Assembly (NCBI GenBank): GCA_905235575.1
Contig: CAJOLZ010000002.1
Coordinates: 124,001 to 188,000 of the forward strand
DNA: 64,000 nt
Source: an uncultured Bacteroidaceae bacterium
GTDB taxonomy: Bacteria > Bacteroidota > Bacteroidia > Bacteroidales > Bacteroidaceae
Direction of reading: 5' to 3'
Shown: positions 27,040 to 36,787 of the stretch, one piece after another
Position numbering within the stretch: position 1 is the stretch's first letter
Layout: every line of letters starts with the position of its first letter
The notes under the pieces: model-generated
Told to the model about the DNA's origin: nothing
Seen by the model: only the letters and a program-made list of their open reading frames with translations
Database searches by the model: none
Translations under genes and position numbers: made by a program

Positions 27040-29721
27040 ATGACTGAATGTTGGCTGAAACGAGTCCTTCTCGTTTGGGGCTTACTACTGTCTCCGACTA
27101 TGTATGGACAACGGGTTGTAGATTACAAACCGTTCCCTTTGTCTCCTCGAATGGAAGATTCCCAAGCAGTGCGATGGCTGCGCAAGCCTGTATCGGACTC
27201 TCTGTTGATTGATGACTTCGAAGGCGAACGATACGTCTGGTACAGTAAGGGTATCGGGCAGATTCGTACTAGTAGTGAACATGCGTTTGACGGAAAGCGT
27301 TCCATGCGCTATACCACACAGATGCGTGATAGCCTTCACCTCACTGATGTCGGCAATCGTACAGCATGGGGCTCTTTTGGAGGAGAACAAGGAGGTGAGA
27401 ACAGTTTCGGAATTCGCTTTGAGAAGCCCCAAGATTGGAGCGCCTATAATCGCATTTCTGTATGGGTTTATATCAAACCTTCGCGAAACAAAAATCACCA
27501 CTTCTTCCTATATATTGAGAATGAAGGAACGGATTATTCATACCCTTTACAGCCACGTCATGACCATTGTGTACAGAACCTTGTCGAAGGGCAGTGGCAG
27601 CAGGTTGTCTGGGAATTTGATTACCTCGACCGCTCTCGTATTTGTGAGTTCCGTATTTTCCAGACTCTTGTTGGCTATGAACCTGGAGGTGACAATGAAG
27701 TGACATTTTATTTCGACCGCCTTCAGCTCCAGCAGGTATCGCCAGACCATTACGATGGATGGCAGCCCGATGCAGGAACTTTTGCTTTCTCTCACATTGG
27801 TTATCGTTCTGCCGATGCAAAGCGTGTCATTTCTACACCAAAGATCGGATTTGAATCGTTTACTCTAACAGATGAGAAAGGACAGGAAGTCTTCGCTGGG
27901 CATCCTGTATCGATACAAAATAGCCGCGGCAACTTTGTCTTGTTGGACTTTAGTTCTTTCACACGACCTGGCATTTATCACGTTAACTACGGCGGTCAAA
28001 GTTCTGAGGCTTTTCGTATAGGAGATGATGTCTGGATTTTGCCAACCTTTGCTGCACTGAATTATTACTTCTGTCAGCGTTGTGGTTTTGCTGTGCCGGG
28101 ATATCATGATGTCTGTCATCAAGATTGGTTTGGTATGAAGGACGATGACCGCCGCCAGATGAACGGAGGTTGGCATGATGCCGGAGACCTTTCTCAAGGT
28201 TACTTCCGTACGGCGCTAGGTGCTTATGCTCTGCTACGACAGCTCAAGTCTGCACGTGAGGCCGGACTTAAACAAGAATATATTCGTAGGGTAGAGGATG
28301 AAGCCCTGTGGGGCGTGAAGTGGATTATGAAGACTCGTTTCCCCGATGGTCATCATGTTAGTTGGGCTCGACAACGTATCTGGTCTGACAATCAGCCTGG
28401 GACAATTGATGACGTTGTTATTCGTACAAGTCGTGTTACTTGGGAGAATTTTCTCGGCTCTGCTGTACTTGCACTCGCTAGCCGTGAAGCCACTTCGATT
28501 TCAGATAACGTAAGGCAGTCATTCGTAGATGCAGCAAAAGAAAATTGGCAGTGGGCATGGGAAGACCGACCTGGATGGGAATACGCTTCGGACAACGAAG
28601 CCTCTTGGGGTGCCATCAGTTCGTCAATTCTATATCAAGTGACGGGTGATGAGTCCTATGCTCTCGCTGCACATCGCTTTGGACAGTTGCTCTTGAGTTG
28701 CCAAGAACAGACATATGTCGATGGTATCCCTTTAACAGGCTATTTTTACACCGATAGTCGCAGAAGTCGTATCGTACAGAACAACCACGGCGCTTTCTAT
28801 GAATCTCCCATGGTTGCCCTGCGGACTCTGGCCGAAATTTTTGGCCCAGCTGACAAAGACTGGTTGGCATGGTATAGCGCTGCGGTTTTCTATGCCGACT
28901 GCTTCCTTAAGCCAGGCAGCAGTGTAGCTGCTCCGTTCGACCTTTTGCCAAATGCTGTCTATCGACGGGCAGATATGTCGACAGGACGCAATACTCGCAC
29001 TGATCGTTCCAACATGGAACAGTATTTGGCTGGTACTCAACTCAACGAGAATTATGCCATGCGCATCTTCCCTGTCTGGAGTGGAGACCTATTCCACGGC
29101 GGAACATGTTGCCACCTTTCCACCACATGGGCTTTAGCTGAGGCATCTCAACTTCGACATGATGCAGCGGGACTGACTCTTGCTCAAGAACAATTGGAAT
29201 GGACCTTAGGTCGCAACCCATTTGGGCAAAGTCTCATGTACGGAGTCGGATATAACTTTGCAACCCAGTTTGCCTATTGTTCCCGTGATATGGTAGGTGG
29301 ACTTCCTGTCGGCATGGATAGCTTCCACGACGATGCTCCTTATTGGCATGGTTCAAACTATGCAACCTCCAAGGAGACCTGGATAGGCACAGTAAACCGT
29401 TTCATGGGAGCTGTTACCGCTTTTCAGGACGGTTCGAAAGAGAGTGCCCCTTTGGTAAAAGCTAGTCTGATTCCACTTTCAGGAAACTGTTATACGGCTC
29501 GAGTGGAAGCCGCAGGTCAACACACACTTTCTTTGCTCCTTCTCAACGGAACATCTGGATTCTCTCAAAAGGGAGTTACATTCCGTGGCACGAAAAAGCT
29601 TGATATCACCATTACCCCCTCAGACGCAGAACGCCCTTGCATGGCAATGCTGGCCGTGGATGGAATACCCGTGAAAGGCAGTGAAATTGTGATAGGACAA
29701 CAATCAAAAATAGAGAAATGA
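27040..29721 (+). CDS. Secreted GH9-family glycoside hydrolase
   Basis: The protein has 893 residues from the ATG at 27040, which gives a clean signal (MTECWLKRVLLVWGLLLSPTMYGQ); an ATG at 26983 would add 19 residues. Residues about 45-240 are a beta-sandwich resembling a carbohydrate-binding module (DDFEGERYVWYSKG). A CelD-type Ig-like domain follows (FSHIGYRSADAKRVI). The GH9 barrel begins near 345 with NGGWHDAGD (near 375-383) and includes LGRNPFGQSLMYGVGYN; the likely acid is the Glu in TSKETWIGT. GH9 enzymes are mostly endoglucanases, but glucosaminidases exist, so the substrate is open. Confidence 0.85.
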   Translation: MTECWLKRVLLVWGLLLSPTMYGQRVVDYKPFPLSPRMEDSQAVRWLRKPVSDSLLIDDFEGERYVWYSKGIGQIRTSSEHAFDGKRSMRYTTQMRDSLHLTDVGNRTAWGSFGGEQGGENSFGIRFEKPQDWSAYNRISVWVYIKPSRNKNHHFFLYIENEGTDYSYPLQPRHDHCVQNLVEGQWQQVVWEFDYLDRSRICEFRIFQTLVGYEPGGDNEVTFYFDRLQLQQVSPDHYDGWQPDAGTFAFSHIGYRSADAKRVISTPKIGFESFTLTDEKGQEVFAGHPVSIQNSRGNFVLLDFSSFTRPGIYHVNYGGQSSEAFRIGDDVWILPTFAALNYYFCQRCGFAVPGYHDVCHQDWFGMKDDDRRQMNGGWHDAGDLSQGYFRTALGAYALLRQLKSAREAGLKQEYIRRVEDEALWGVKWIMKTRFPDGHHVSWARQRIWSDNQPGTIDDVVIRTSRVTWENFLGSAVLALASREATSISDNVRQSFVDAAKENWQWAWEDRPGWEYASDNEASWGAISSSILYQVTGDESYALAAHRFGQLLLSCQEQTYVDGIPLTGYFYTDSRRSRIVQNNHGAFYESPMVALRTLAEIFGPADKDWLAWYSAAVFYADCFLKPGSSVAAPFDLLPNAVYRRADMSTGRNTRTDRSNMEQYLAGTQLNENYAMRIFPVWSGDLFHGGTCCHLSTTWALAEASQLRHDAAGLTLAQEQLEWTLGRNPFGQSLMYGVGYNFATQFAYCSRDMVGGLPVGMDSFHDDAPYWHGSNYATSKETWIGTVNRFMGAVTAFQDGSKESAPLVKASLIPLSGNCYTARVEAAGQHTLSLLLLNGTSGFSQKGVTFRGTKKLDITITPSDAERPCMAMLAVDGIPVKGSEIVIGQQSKIEK

Positions 29722-29792
29722 CTCCGTTGAAGCCGATTCTTCTCCGCTCGGCTCAGCCCAACCCAACCTGTAGAATTAAATTAGAATTGTGT

Positions 29793-31826
29793 ATGATGAG
29801 GAAACTGTTATTTATTTTGGCTTTGCTGATGTCATTGCCTGGATATTGCAGCATTAAACTGCAACGAGATCGAATCGTTATTCACAACGAAGCAGGCACT
29901 TCCAAACCCATCATGAGGGCAATTGGCTCATTGCAGACGGATATTGAGAAAGTAATGGGCGTTCGACCGCAGTTATTAGATTCTTCGTCAGCCATATCGC
30001 GTACTTCAACAGAACTTGTCATCGTTAATGATGCTGTATCTACTCCCGATGGAATCAAACCTCTTTCGGGTGAGGAAGAGCATGAAGTTTATGTGGACGA
30101 AGAGAAAGGACGTATTGTTATTCACGGATATGACATGCGTGGCACCATCTATGCCATTTATACCTTTACTGAACAAGTTCTGGGTGTTCCGCCTTTGTGG
30201 TATTTCTGCGAATGGCAACTTTCAAAACGTGGGGTGCTAACTACAGATATCCGATTCCACCAAGCCTCTCCTCAGGTTCGTTTTCGAGCTTGGTTCCCCA
30301 ATGATACTGACCTGTTCACACCTTGGCGTAAAAAGTCGTCCGAGAACAATGAGATGTGGTTGGAGGCTATGCTTCGTCTGAAATTGAATTGTGTAGAACT
30401 GGAAACTACTGTCACTTATCCCGATTACAAGATGTCGGACGAAGCGCAGATGGTGAGCGACATGGGTATAATCCTCACTTCACATCATCATGTTGCACTG
30501 AATAATTCTTTTGCAAAGTGGGATGAATACTGGCGTGAGGTACGTCATCAAGAACCGCCGAAGCCCAGCATCCACAAGCTTCTGGACCTTATTTCTTTCT
30601 GGACCTACAATGTCCAGACCGTCTACAGGTCGGGTATCGAGAATCTTTGGCAGGTGACTTTCCGCGGTCGAGGCGACCAGCCTTTCTGGGCTTTTTTCGA
30701 CGATGCGCCACAGAGCGACGAAGAACGCGGTGCTGTCATTTCTCAGATGATGCAGATACAGGTGGACCTTATCAAAGAAATAACTGGCGAGGAAGATCCA
30801 TACGTTCGTACTACGTTCTATGACGAGATGTCTAACCTTCTGGCTCAGGGATATATCAAACCACCAAAGGGTAAGCATATGATATGGACCTATGTTGCTG
30901 CAAGACGAGATCATTATCCCAACGATGATGTCGTCAACTTCGATTCCAGCCTTGGTGTCAATTTGGGTTACTATTTCAATTATCAGTTCACTTCAACAGG
31001 AGCTCATCTGGCTCCGGCTGAAGGCCCATGGAAGATGGAGTTCAACTACCGGTACGTCAATTCCAAGTGTCCGTTGCTTTTCTCGGTGGTCAATGCCGGG
31101 AATGTGCGAGAGTTTGTTACCGAAATGTCGGCCAATGCTCAGATGATGTGGGACTATGACTCGTACGATACGGATAAGTGGCTTACGTCTTATTGTGCGC
31201 AGTACTTCGGAGAAAAGAATGCTTCGGCTATTGCTCAGTTGTTCCGAGACTATTACGAAGCCTACTGGCAGCCCAAACCCACCGAATTCCCTGGGATGAA
31301 GAGCCGACAGTTCAATTTCCAAGACATGCGTTATGCCCGCACTATGGACCAGATATTGGGAAGTTTTTGGTCATACAGCGACAATCCGCTGAAGGATATT
31401 GGCTTTGAGAGCGTGAAAGGTCGTTCTTTCCGCATTCAGGGCTCCAATCAGGTGGACACCATCATCAGCAACATGGCATTGACAATGGAACGCTTCGATC
31501 GAGTGGCAGAGCGATGTCACAAGATGCAGAACCGAGTGCCAGCCAGTCAGCGCCCCTTCTATAACGATGCACTGCAGGCTCCAGCAACATTTATGGCCCA
31601 CCTGAGTCATGCGCTCTATCATTTCATGCTGGCCTATAAGGGACAGCAGGACAGAACTTACGTGAAACAGCAGATGTCGGATGCATTGAATGAGACTGAG
31701 CGCGCTAAAGCCGCATTATATTCTACACACCACGGCATCTTCTCCGATTGGTATACAAACGACAGACTGCATGGTCTGGATGCAAAAATAAATGGAATGA
31801 AAAAGATCTTGGAGGAATGCAAATGA
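29793..31826 (+). CDS. Secreted GH115-like alpha-glucuronidase
   Basis: The protein has 677 residues from the ATG at 29793, giving a signal peptide (MMRKLLFILALLMSLPGYC). An ATG at 29718 overlaps the GH9 stop, but the extra 25 residues look non-coding. The N-terminal region has the GH20b/GH115 helper-domain pattern (YAIYTFTEQVLGVPPLWYF). The barrel has MLRLKLNCVE, then DMGIILTSHHHVALNN, and later FRGRGDQPFWAF and VNAGNVREFVTEM, matching GH115. Known GH115 enzymes have about 800-1000 residues, so this one appears to lack a C-terminal domain. GH115 removes methylglucuronic acid from xylan, fitting the CE15 gene. Confidence 0.75.
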   Translation: MMRKLLFILALLMSLPGYCSIKLQRDRIVIHNEAGTSKPIMRAIGSLQTDIEKVMGVRPQLLDSSSAISRTSTELVIVNDAVSTPDGIKPLSGEEEHEVYVDEEKGRIVIHGYDMRGTIYAIYTFTEQVLGVPPLWYFCEWQLSKRGVLTTDIRFHQASPQVRFRAWFPNDTDLFTPWRKKSSENNEMWLEAMLRLKLNCVELETTVTYPDYKMSDEAQMVSDMGIILTSHHHVALNNSFAKWDEYWREVRHQEPPKPSIHKLLDLISFWTYNVQTVYRSGIENLWQVTFRGRGDQPFWAFFDDAPQSDEERGAVISQMMQIQVDLIKEITGEEDPYVRTTFYDEMSNLLAQGYIKPPKGKHMIWTYVAARRDHYPNDDVVNFDSSLGVNLGYYFNYQFTSTGAHLAPAEGPWKMEFNYRYVNSKCPLLFSVVNAGNVREFVTEMSANAQMMWDYDSYDTDKWLTSYCAQYFGEKNASAIAQLFRDYYEAYWQPKPTEFPGMKSRQFNFQDMRYARTMDQILGSFWSYSDNPLKDIGFESVKGRSFRIQGSNQVDTIISNMALTMERFDRVAERCHKMQNRVPASQRPFYNDALQAPATFMAHLSHALYHFMLAYKGQQDRTYVKQQMSDALNETERAKAALYSTHHGIFSDWYTNDRLHGLDAKINGMKKILEECK

Positions 31827-33439
31827 AAAAGATATCCCTGTCGGTCGTTCTCTTTCTGACGACCACCCTGCTGCCATTCAACTCCACCTGGGCTGAAGAC
31901 GAAACTCCGCGCCAGACACGTATTAACCTTATCCCGCGCAAGCCTTCAACTGCTCCCGATTACTATTGCACCTGGAACATTCAAGGTTACATCAGCAGCT
32001 ATGGTCGTGATGGAAACGAGAATATCCGTTCACAAATGCGCGAAGAAAACATCTTCAATGACCGCATAATCAATGGATGCACCTATAAAGCATGGGCTGA
32101 TCATTATACTTCCATCCATGAAGATCTCTTCTTTGTACTCGATGATTCATGGGACATACCCCTTTCGGTTGTGGATCGCTACTGGAGCGCGGAAAGCGGG
32201 AACAGTGGTCAGCGGCCTGAGTACGGTTTGGTCATCTTGGACCAGACACGTTTCCCTTCATTTCAGGGCGACAACGTCGGGCGACTTCGCAAGTTGGTAA
32301 AGGCTGTCGAGAAGCGTCGATGGAAAGGTCTCGGCGGATGGGTGGCTGCCAACAAGTGTATGCTCGAACCGTATAACAGCATGAGCGAGGAAGACTTCTG
32401 GAAAGCACGGCTGCGTGAGTCGCAAAAGGCTGGCATCAGATATTGGAAGGTCGATTGGGGTACCTATCCCGGACAAGACCCCATGAACTCACGCAATGCC
32501 GAGTGGCGTCGCAACCTCACGACATGGGCTGCGGAGGTCGCTCCCGATGTGCTCGTTGAGCACGGCTCTTTTCAGGGACTTGCCAATCCACGTCCTGGTT
32601 TCATAACTTTCAGCCCCGTGCTGCGCACCTATGATGTAGACAATCATGTGGCTGTTGGACAGACCATCCAACGCGTAGCAGAACTGCTTTCATATCGTGC
32701 CGAGGGCGAAGGGCTTGGCATCATCAATTGCGAAGACGAGCCCTACATTGCAGTCGGACTGGGCTGTGCCATCGGCGTGATGCGTCACCCCTTACAGGGA
32801 CCGCTTCCCAATGGAAAACCCGATGGAACCTTCTTTGACGAGTCTCCGCAGGGCCGACGACTCAAGCAACGTCTCACCGAAGTCGTACGTGGTGTCCGTT
32901 GGCATCGCATTGCGACACCATTTCCTGTCAATGCTGATGGACAGGTCGATGACCTTACGCTCGAAGAACACTGGTCTGACGGCAATCGACGTTCCGAGGC
33001 ACCAGCTCGCGTGAGCCGCAACATGCCTCTGCCTCGTCTGGATAATACTAATGCAAACCGTCCCTTCGTCATGGCTTCACGCTATCCCACTGGTCAGACA
33101 GCCATTGTAACAATGGGGCGCTCGTTAGGCGACCGTTATCAGACCACCCCTATTCGTGTCGAAGTCGAAGCCGGGGCATGGAACCGCGAGGTAGGCATCT
33201 TCGGTTATTATGACGAGCTTGTCATTACATACGAGAGTCTTCCCCTCCGTCCTTTCCGCATCTTGGCACAAGACCTCGCCTCAGACCGCGCCTGGGACAT
33301 CACCGATGCAATACAGGTCAAGGGCACGCAAATTACCCTGCCGGGAGAACTCATCACCCGCATCGGACAGACTGCGAACGATGGAGCGCAAGACCTCTCC
33401 GACCCTGGGCTCGTACTCCTGATAAAGGCAAAGAAGTAA
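31823..33439 (+). CDS. Secreted GH-D clan (GH27/GH36-like) glycosidase
   Basis: The protein has 538 residues. The ATG at 31823 overlaps the previous stop (ATGA) and has GGAGGA 6 bases upstream, one of the few strong ribosome sites in the window. The signal peptide is MKKISLSVVLFLTTTLLPFNSTWA. A barrel with AGIRYWKVDWGTYPG (Asp near 217) is like the nucleophile motif of alpha-galactosidases (KVDWG or KYDWC). The second acid is unclear, perhaps the Asp in LRTYDVDNHVAVGQT. A C-terminal beta-sandwich (VEVEAGAWNREVGIFGYYDELVI) follows. The specificity could be alpha-galactoside or another alpha-glycoside. Confidence 0.6.
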   Translation: MKKISLSVVLFLTTTLLPFNSTWAEDETPRQTRINLIPRKPSTAPDYYCTWNIQGYISSYGRDGNENIRSQMREENIFNDRIINGCTYKAWADHYTSIHEDLFFVLDDSWDIPLSVVDRYWSAESGNSGQRPEYGLVILDQTRFPSFQGDNVGRLRKLVKAVEKRRWKGLGGWVAANKCMLEPYNSMSEEDFWKARLRESQKAGIRYWKVDWGTYPGQDPMNSRNAEWRRNLTTWAAEVAPDVLVEHGSFQGLANPRPGFITFSPVLRTYDVDNHVAVGQTIQRVAELLSYRAEGEGLGIINCEDEPYIAVGLGCAIGVMRHPLQGPLPNGKPDGTFFDESPQGRRLKQRLTEVVRGVRWHRIATPFPVNADGQVDDLTLEEHWSDGNRRSEAPARVSRNMPLPRLDNTNANRPFVMASRYPTGQTAIVTMGRSLGDRYQTTPIRVEVEAGAWNREVGIFGYYDELVITYESLPLRPFRILAQDLASDRAWDITDAIQVKGTQITLPGELITRIGQTANDGAQDLSDPGLVLLIKAKK

Positions 33440-33469
33440 CCATTCCTTAAATCGTCTAATAGTAGTTTT

Positions 33470-35263
33470 ATGCCTAATAAACTCTTATCCATTCTTTTGG
33501 CGCTCATTTACATCTCCGGATTGAAAGCCCAGCCCCTTCCCATACAGGACGAACAGTGGCAGTGGAATCATCCGCTTGTAGCCGTCGAAGACATCCCTGC
33601 CGACCAGACTGCCGTTTACGACATCACTGGAAAGACACTCACCGTTGGGCCATGGATAGCCGGAAAGACCGATGTCCGCCTCGTTCTCCGTCAGAGTCTC
33701 CCCGTGCAGGAAGGCTCCGTCCGAGGTCGTTTCCGCACCGATGACCTCTATCCGCGTGAAGGAAACATCTGGATAACTTACAAGAAAGGAAACCGCACGC
33801 TCACCGAGACCAACTACTGGTTCGGCCAGTCCCAGCGCTGGCAGTCGTTCTGTTTCCCCGTACTGCCGCCTCCCCCAGGTTGCGACCGCATAGAACTCTC
33901 CTTCGGCTTCCACATGAAGACACCCGGACGTCTGCAACTGCGCGACCTCACCTTCGGCTCGCCCATCGACATGGACCCGTCAAAAGCCAAGAAGCCCAAA
34001 CTGCAACGCAAGGCAATACCCACTGACATCCCCTCTGGTCAGAAAGTCCGACTCGCACAGAACGGCAATTCGTGGTGGCTCGTCGATGCCCAGGGTAAAC
34101 CATTCTTCTCGATGGGTTGCGCCATGTATGGCAATTCCCACAGTCCGCGTGAATCGTGGTCCACACTCTCCACCATGGCCTTCAACACCATTGCCAACGG
34201 CAGCAACCTCGAGCAGTGGATGGCATTCAACGAAGAGCAGCGCCGCGACGCAGCACCCACCGTCTTCCAGTTCTACCGCGTCAATACCGAAGTCGGTCGC
34301 AAGTACGACTGTCTGGTCGACCGTGACGGATTGCACCCCGGTGAGACTGAGAAGCCCGAGGCAGACGTGGGCGGATTCAACCACGCCTTCCCCGACCCCT
34401 TCGACCCACGTTGGGAGGAGGATGCCCGTCAGCAGGTGCGCCGCGTGGCACAGCAGTTCCGCGACAAACCCTACTTCATGGCATGGATGGCTGCCAACGA
34501 ACGCTCCCACTGGAACCTCTACCGCTACGTCTGGTCGCCCGGTTGCGCCCGAGAGTTCGACCGCTACCTGCGCCAACGCTATTCCTCCATCCGGCAGCTC
34601 AACCAGGCATGGGGAACCCAATACACCAGTTTCGAACAGATACAGGAAGAACGGCCCGAGCCGCTCGTCATACGTGGAGCCAAGTACGAAGATTTCAACA
34701 ACTTCTCGCGCGTCATACTCCGGACTTTCAACCAGAAAATTCTGCGCATCATCCATGAGGAAGACCCCGGTCGTCTCGTCTTCACCAACCGCTTCATGAT
34801 ACACGAAGTGCGTGGCGTCTTCGACAACCTCGACCTCTACAAGGGCTTCGATGGCATCGCCGTCAACATCTATCCCAGCAACAACCAGTGGGGGCTCAAC
34901 CAGGGCGAGCGCCAATACCTCCAGCTCATGCACACCCTCACCGGTCTGCCCCTCATGATATGCGAGTGGTCGGTGCCTGCCATCGATTCGCACCTCTACG
35001 ACAATCCAGAACGCCTCGACTGGTCCTATCCGCAGGTTATGAAGACCCAGCAGCAGCGCGCCCTCCAGTCGGCCTGCGTCCTCACCGACCTCTGCAACAT
35101 GCCCTACGTCGTCGGAGCACACTGGTTCACTTGGGGCGATTTCAACGGCACTCGCCAGTCCAACCGCGGACTCTTCAGCAGTGAAGGAACCCCGTGGAGT
35201 CAGGTGCAGGAGGCTCTGGACGAAGTGAACCGTGCTGTCAGCCGTGCGTCGTCCGCAAAGTAA
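33470..35263 (+). CDS. Secreted GH-A clan (beta-galactosidase/agarase-like) glycosidase
   Basis: The protein has 597 residues with a signal peptide (MPNKLLSILLALIYISGLKA). The N-terminal 170 residues are a jelly-roll sandwich. The barrel starts at WWLVDAQGKPFFSMGC, a phrase seen in GH50/GH86 agarases and GH42-like enzymes. The acid/base is in MAWMAANERSHW (Asn-Glu pair) and the nucleophile in LMICEWSVPA. Those two glutamates are the clan GH-A pair. The rest does not match a single family by eye. It is the last gene of the enzyme block, 30 bp after the previous one, and uses GC-richer codons than the GH9 and GH115 genes. Confidence 0.65.
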   Translation: MPNKLLSILLALIYISGLKAQPLPIQDEQWQWNHPLVAVEDIPADQTAVYDITGKTLTVGPWIAGKTDVRLVLRQSLPVQEGSVRGRFRTDDLYPREGNIWITYKKGNRTLTETNYWFGQSQRWQSFCFPVLPPPPGCDRIELSFGFHMKTPGRLQLRDLTFGSPIDMDPSKAKKPKLQRKAIPTDIPSGQKVRLAQNGNSWWLVDAQGKPFFSMGCAMYGNSHSPRESWSTLSTMAFNTIANGSNLEQWMAFNEEQRRDAAPTVFQFYRVNTEVGRKYDCLVDRDGLHPGETEKPEADVGGFNHAFPDPFDPRWEEDARQQVRRVAQQFRDKPYFMAWMAANERSHWNLYRYVWSPGCAREFDRYLRQRYSSIRQLNQAWGTQYTSFEQIQEERPEPLVIRGAKYEDFNNFSRVILRTFNQKILRIIHEEDPGRLVFTNRFMIHEVRGVFDNLDLYKGFDGIAVNIYPSNNQWGLNQGERQYLQLMHTLTGLPLMICEWSVPAIDSHLYDNPERLDWSYPQVMKTQQQRALQSACVLTDLCNMPYVVGAHWFTWGDFNGTRQSNRGLFSSEGTPWSQVQEALDEVNRAVSRASSAK

Positions 35264-35292
35264 GAGAAACTCCTTACTCCGAGAATTTCTCT
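35263..35292 (+). terminator. Weak hairpin after the enzyme cluster
   Basis: AGAGAAA (35263-35269) pairs with TTTCTCT (35286-35292). There is no T-tract beyond it, so termination is uncertain. Confidence 0.35.
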
Positions 35293-35314
35293 GATTCGCC
35301 GTTCAGCCCTGTTC

Positions 35315-35342
35315 CTTCTGCCCACGTTAGTAGTTTTTGAAG
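35315..35342 (+). repeat. CTTC-hairpin element, copy 2
   Basis: CTTC..GAAG encloses CCCAC-gtta-GTAG, similar to 10940-10967. The end joins directly onto the degenerate first unit of array E6. Confidence 0.5.
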
Positions 35343-35425
35343 AAACGTGGAGCGAAGCGAAACGCACCGTGCTGCGACAGCCTGCGCACCGTGTTGCGAC
35401 GACCGTCGCAGCACGGTGCGTTTTC
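35341..35425 (+). repeat. Palindromic 22-bp array E6
   Basis: A degenerate unit (35341-35354, AGAAACGTGGAGCG) is followed by units at 35363-35376, 35385-35398 and 35407-35420, with spacers AAGCGAAA, ACAGCCTG and ACGACCGT, ending in TTTT. The same last two spacers appear in array E7. It lies downstream of the enzyme cluster. Confidence 0.87.
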
Positions 35426-35963
35426 GACAGGTCTGTTTTCTCGCTTCTTTTTCTTGTGTCGGTGAGTGAGATTCTTTCTTATGTTTGCTGGAAAAAATCC
35501 TGTCACTCTCGGCGGTTGTTGTTCCGAGAACAAGAAAACGAATCGGATGAGTACGAAGATGAAGAATGGTTGAAGTTTCGTTTAACCCGGATTAAGGAAT
35601 ATCATGATCTTCTTCTTGAAATCCTATCCCTGATTTGTGGATGCTTCAATATCAGAGATTCAAAATATGTTCAAAGGAGTATAAGAAACAAATTAGAATC
35701 AAAAAATCTGAGAAACTAATGAAAGAAACACTTACCATGTTATACTAATCGGAAAGTGGATGCATTATGTGGCATTTAACAATGATTTCTTTGAAATTAT
35801 CGCGCACCACGTAACTTTCCCTTGAAAACAATCGTTTCTTTCATGGATTTCTGATAACTTTGCTCAAAATTGATGTGATATACGTTGCGTATAATTAACC
35901 CGCCTATATGAAGAAGATTGCAAGAACTACATAATAAATAAGGAACTACCCAAATCAAAAACT
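35426..35963. other. Gene-poor AT-rich spacer before the KilA-N/DpnI island
   Basis: No gene is supported in these 540 bases. A short open frame reaches 35719 but its N-terminus is the translated repeat array, and the rest (EWLKFRLTRIKEYHDLLLEI) matches nothing I know; it may be a gene remnant. TAACTTTG at 35855-35862 could be a promoter -7 box for the island. The base composition is clearly richer in A and T than the flanks. Confidence 0.5.
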
Positions 35964-36781
35964 ATGGCAAAAACGAATCTAATAACGGTAAGAAATGTAA
36001 ATATCAGAACGAGACCGTCAACGGCATCGACTACATCTGCATTACCGATATCGCCCGACAGAAGAATGAGAATGAGCCGAAAGATGTGGTAAAGAATTGG
36101 ATGCGCCAAAAGAACACCTTGGAGTATTTGGGACTTTGGGAGAGATTGCACAATCCCAATTTTAAAGGGGTCGAATTCGACCCCCTTTTGGCTGAGGCAG
36201 GAAGCAATGCTTTCACGATGAGTCCAACAAAATGGGTAGAACTCACAGCCGCTATAGGCATTCTTACGAAAAACGGAGCTGGAGGAGGCACGTATGCACA
36301 GCACGATATAGCCTTTAAGTTTGCCAACTGGGTGTCTGTGGAGTTTGAACTCTATCTTGTAATGGAGTTCCAACGCCTGAAAGCCAAGGAGCAAGAGCAG
36401 ATTGGCTGGACGGCCAAACGCGAACTATCGAAAATCAACTACCGTATTCATACCGATGCTATCAAGAGTAATCTCATTCCTGCAGAAGTAACTCCTGAGC
36501 AAGCAGCGATGAAGTATACAGAGGAAGCCGACGTACTTAATGTCGCTATGTTTGGTATGACTGCAAAGCAGTGGCGTGAGGCAAACCCTGGCCTCAAAGG
36601 TAACATGCGCGACTTCGCCACGATTAACGAACTGATATGTCTCTCGAACATGGAGAATATTAATGCCGTATTCATCAACAGTGGTATGCCTCAGGGCGAG
36701 CGACTTGTTAAACTCAATCAGATAGCCATCCAGCAGATGCGAGTGCTTGAGGATACAAGTGTGCGAAAACTATTACAATAA
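35964..36781 (+). pseudogene. KilA-N domain protein with a frameshift near the start
   Basis: From about 36002 the plus-strand frame ending at 36781 encodes a KilA-N domain: NGIDYICITDIARQKN, then KDVVKNWMRQKNTLEYLGLWE and a P-N-F-K-G-V-E-F-D segment. No start codon exists in this frame before the GTG at 36086, which would cut the domain. The ATG at 35964 gives MAK but is one base out of frame. One extra A in the A5 run at 35969-35973 would join the two. This is either a real frameshift, a phase-variable tract or a sequencing error. KilA-N proteins are DNA-binding proteins of phage and mobile elements. Confidence 0.75.
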
Positions 36782-36787
36782 GGAATG

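Noticed and set aside
33980..35122. 380-codon minus-strand frame opposite the GH-A enzyme
   Set aside because: Val/Glu-rich antisense shadow without motifs.
35369..35719. 116-codon frame starting in array E6
   Set aside because: Its first third is translated repeat and the rest matches nothing; kept only as a possible remnant within the spacer.
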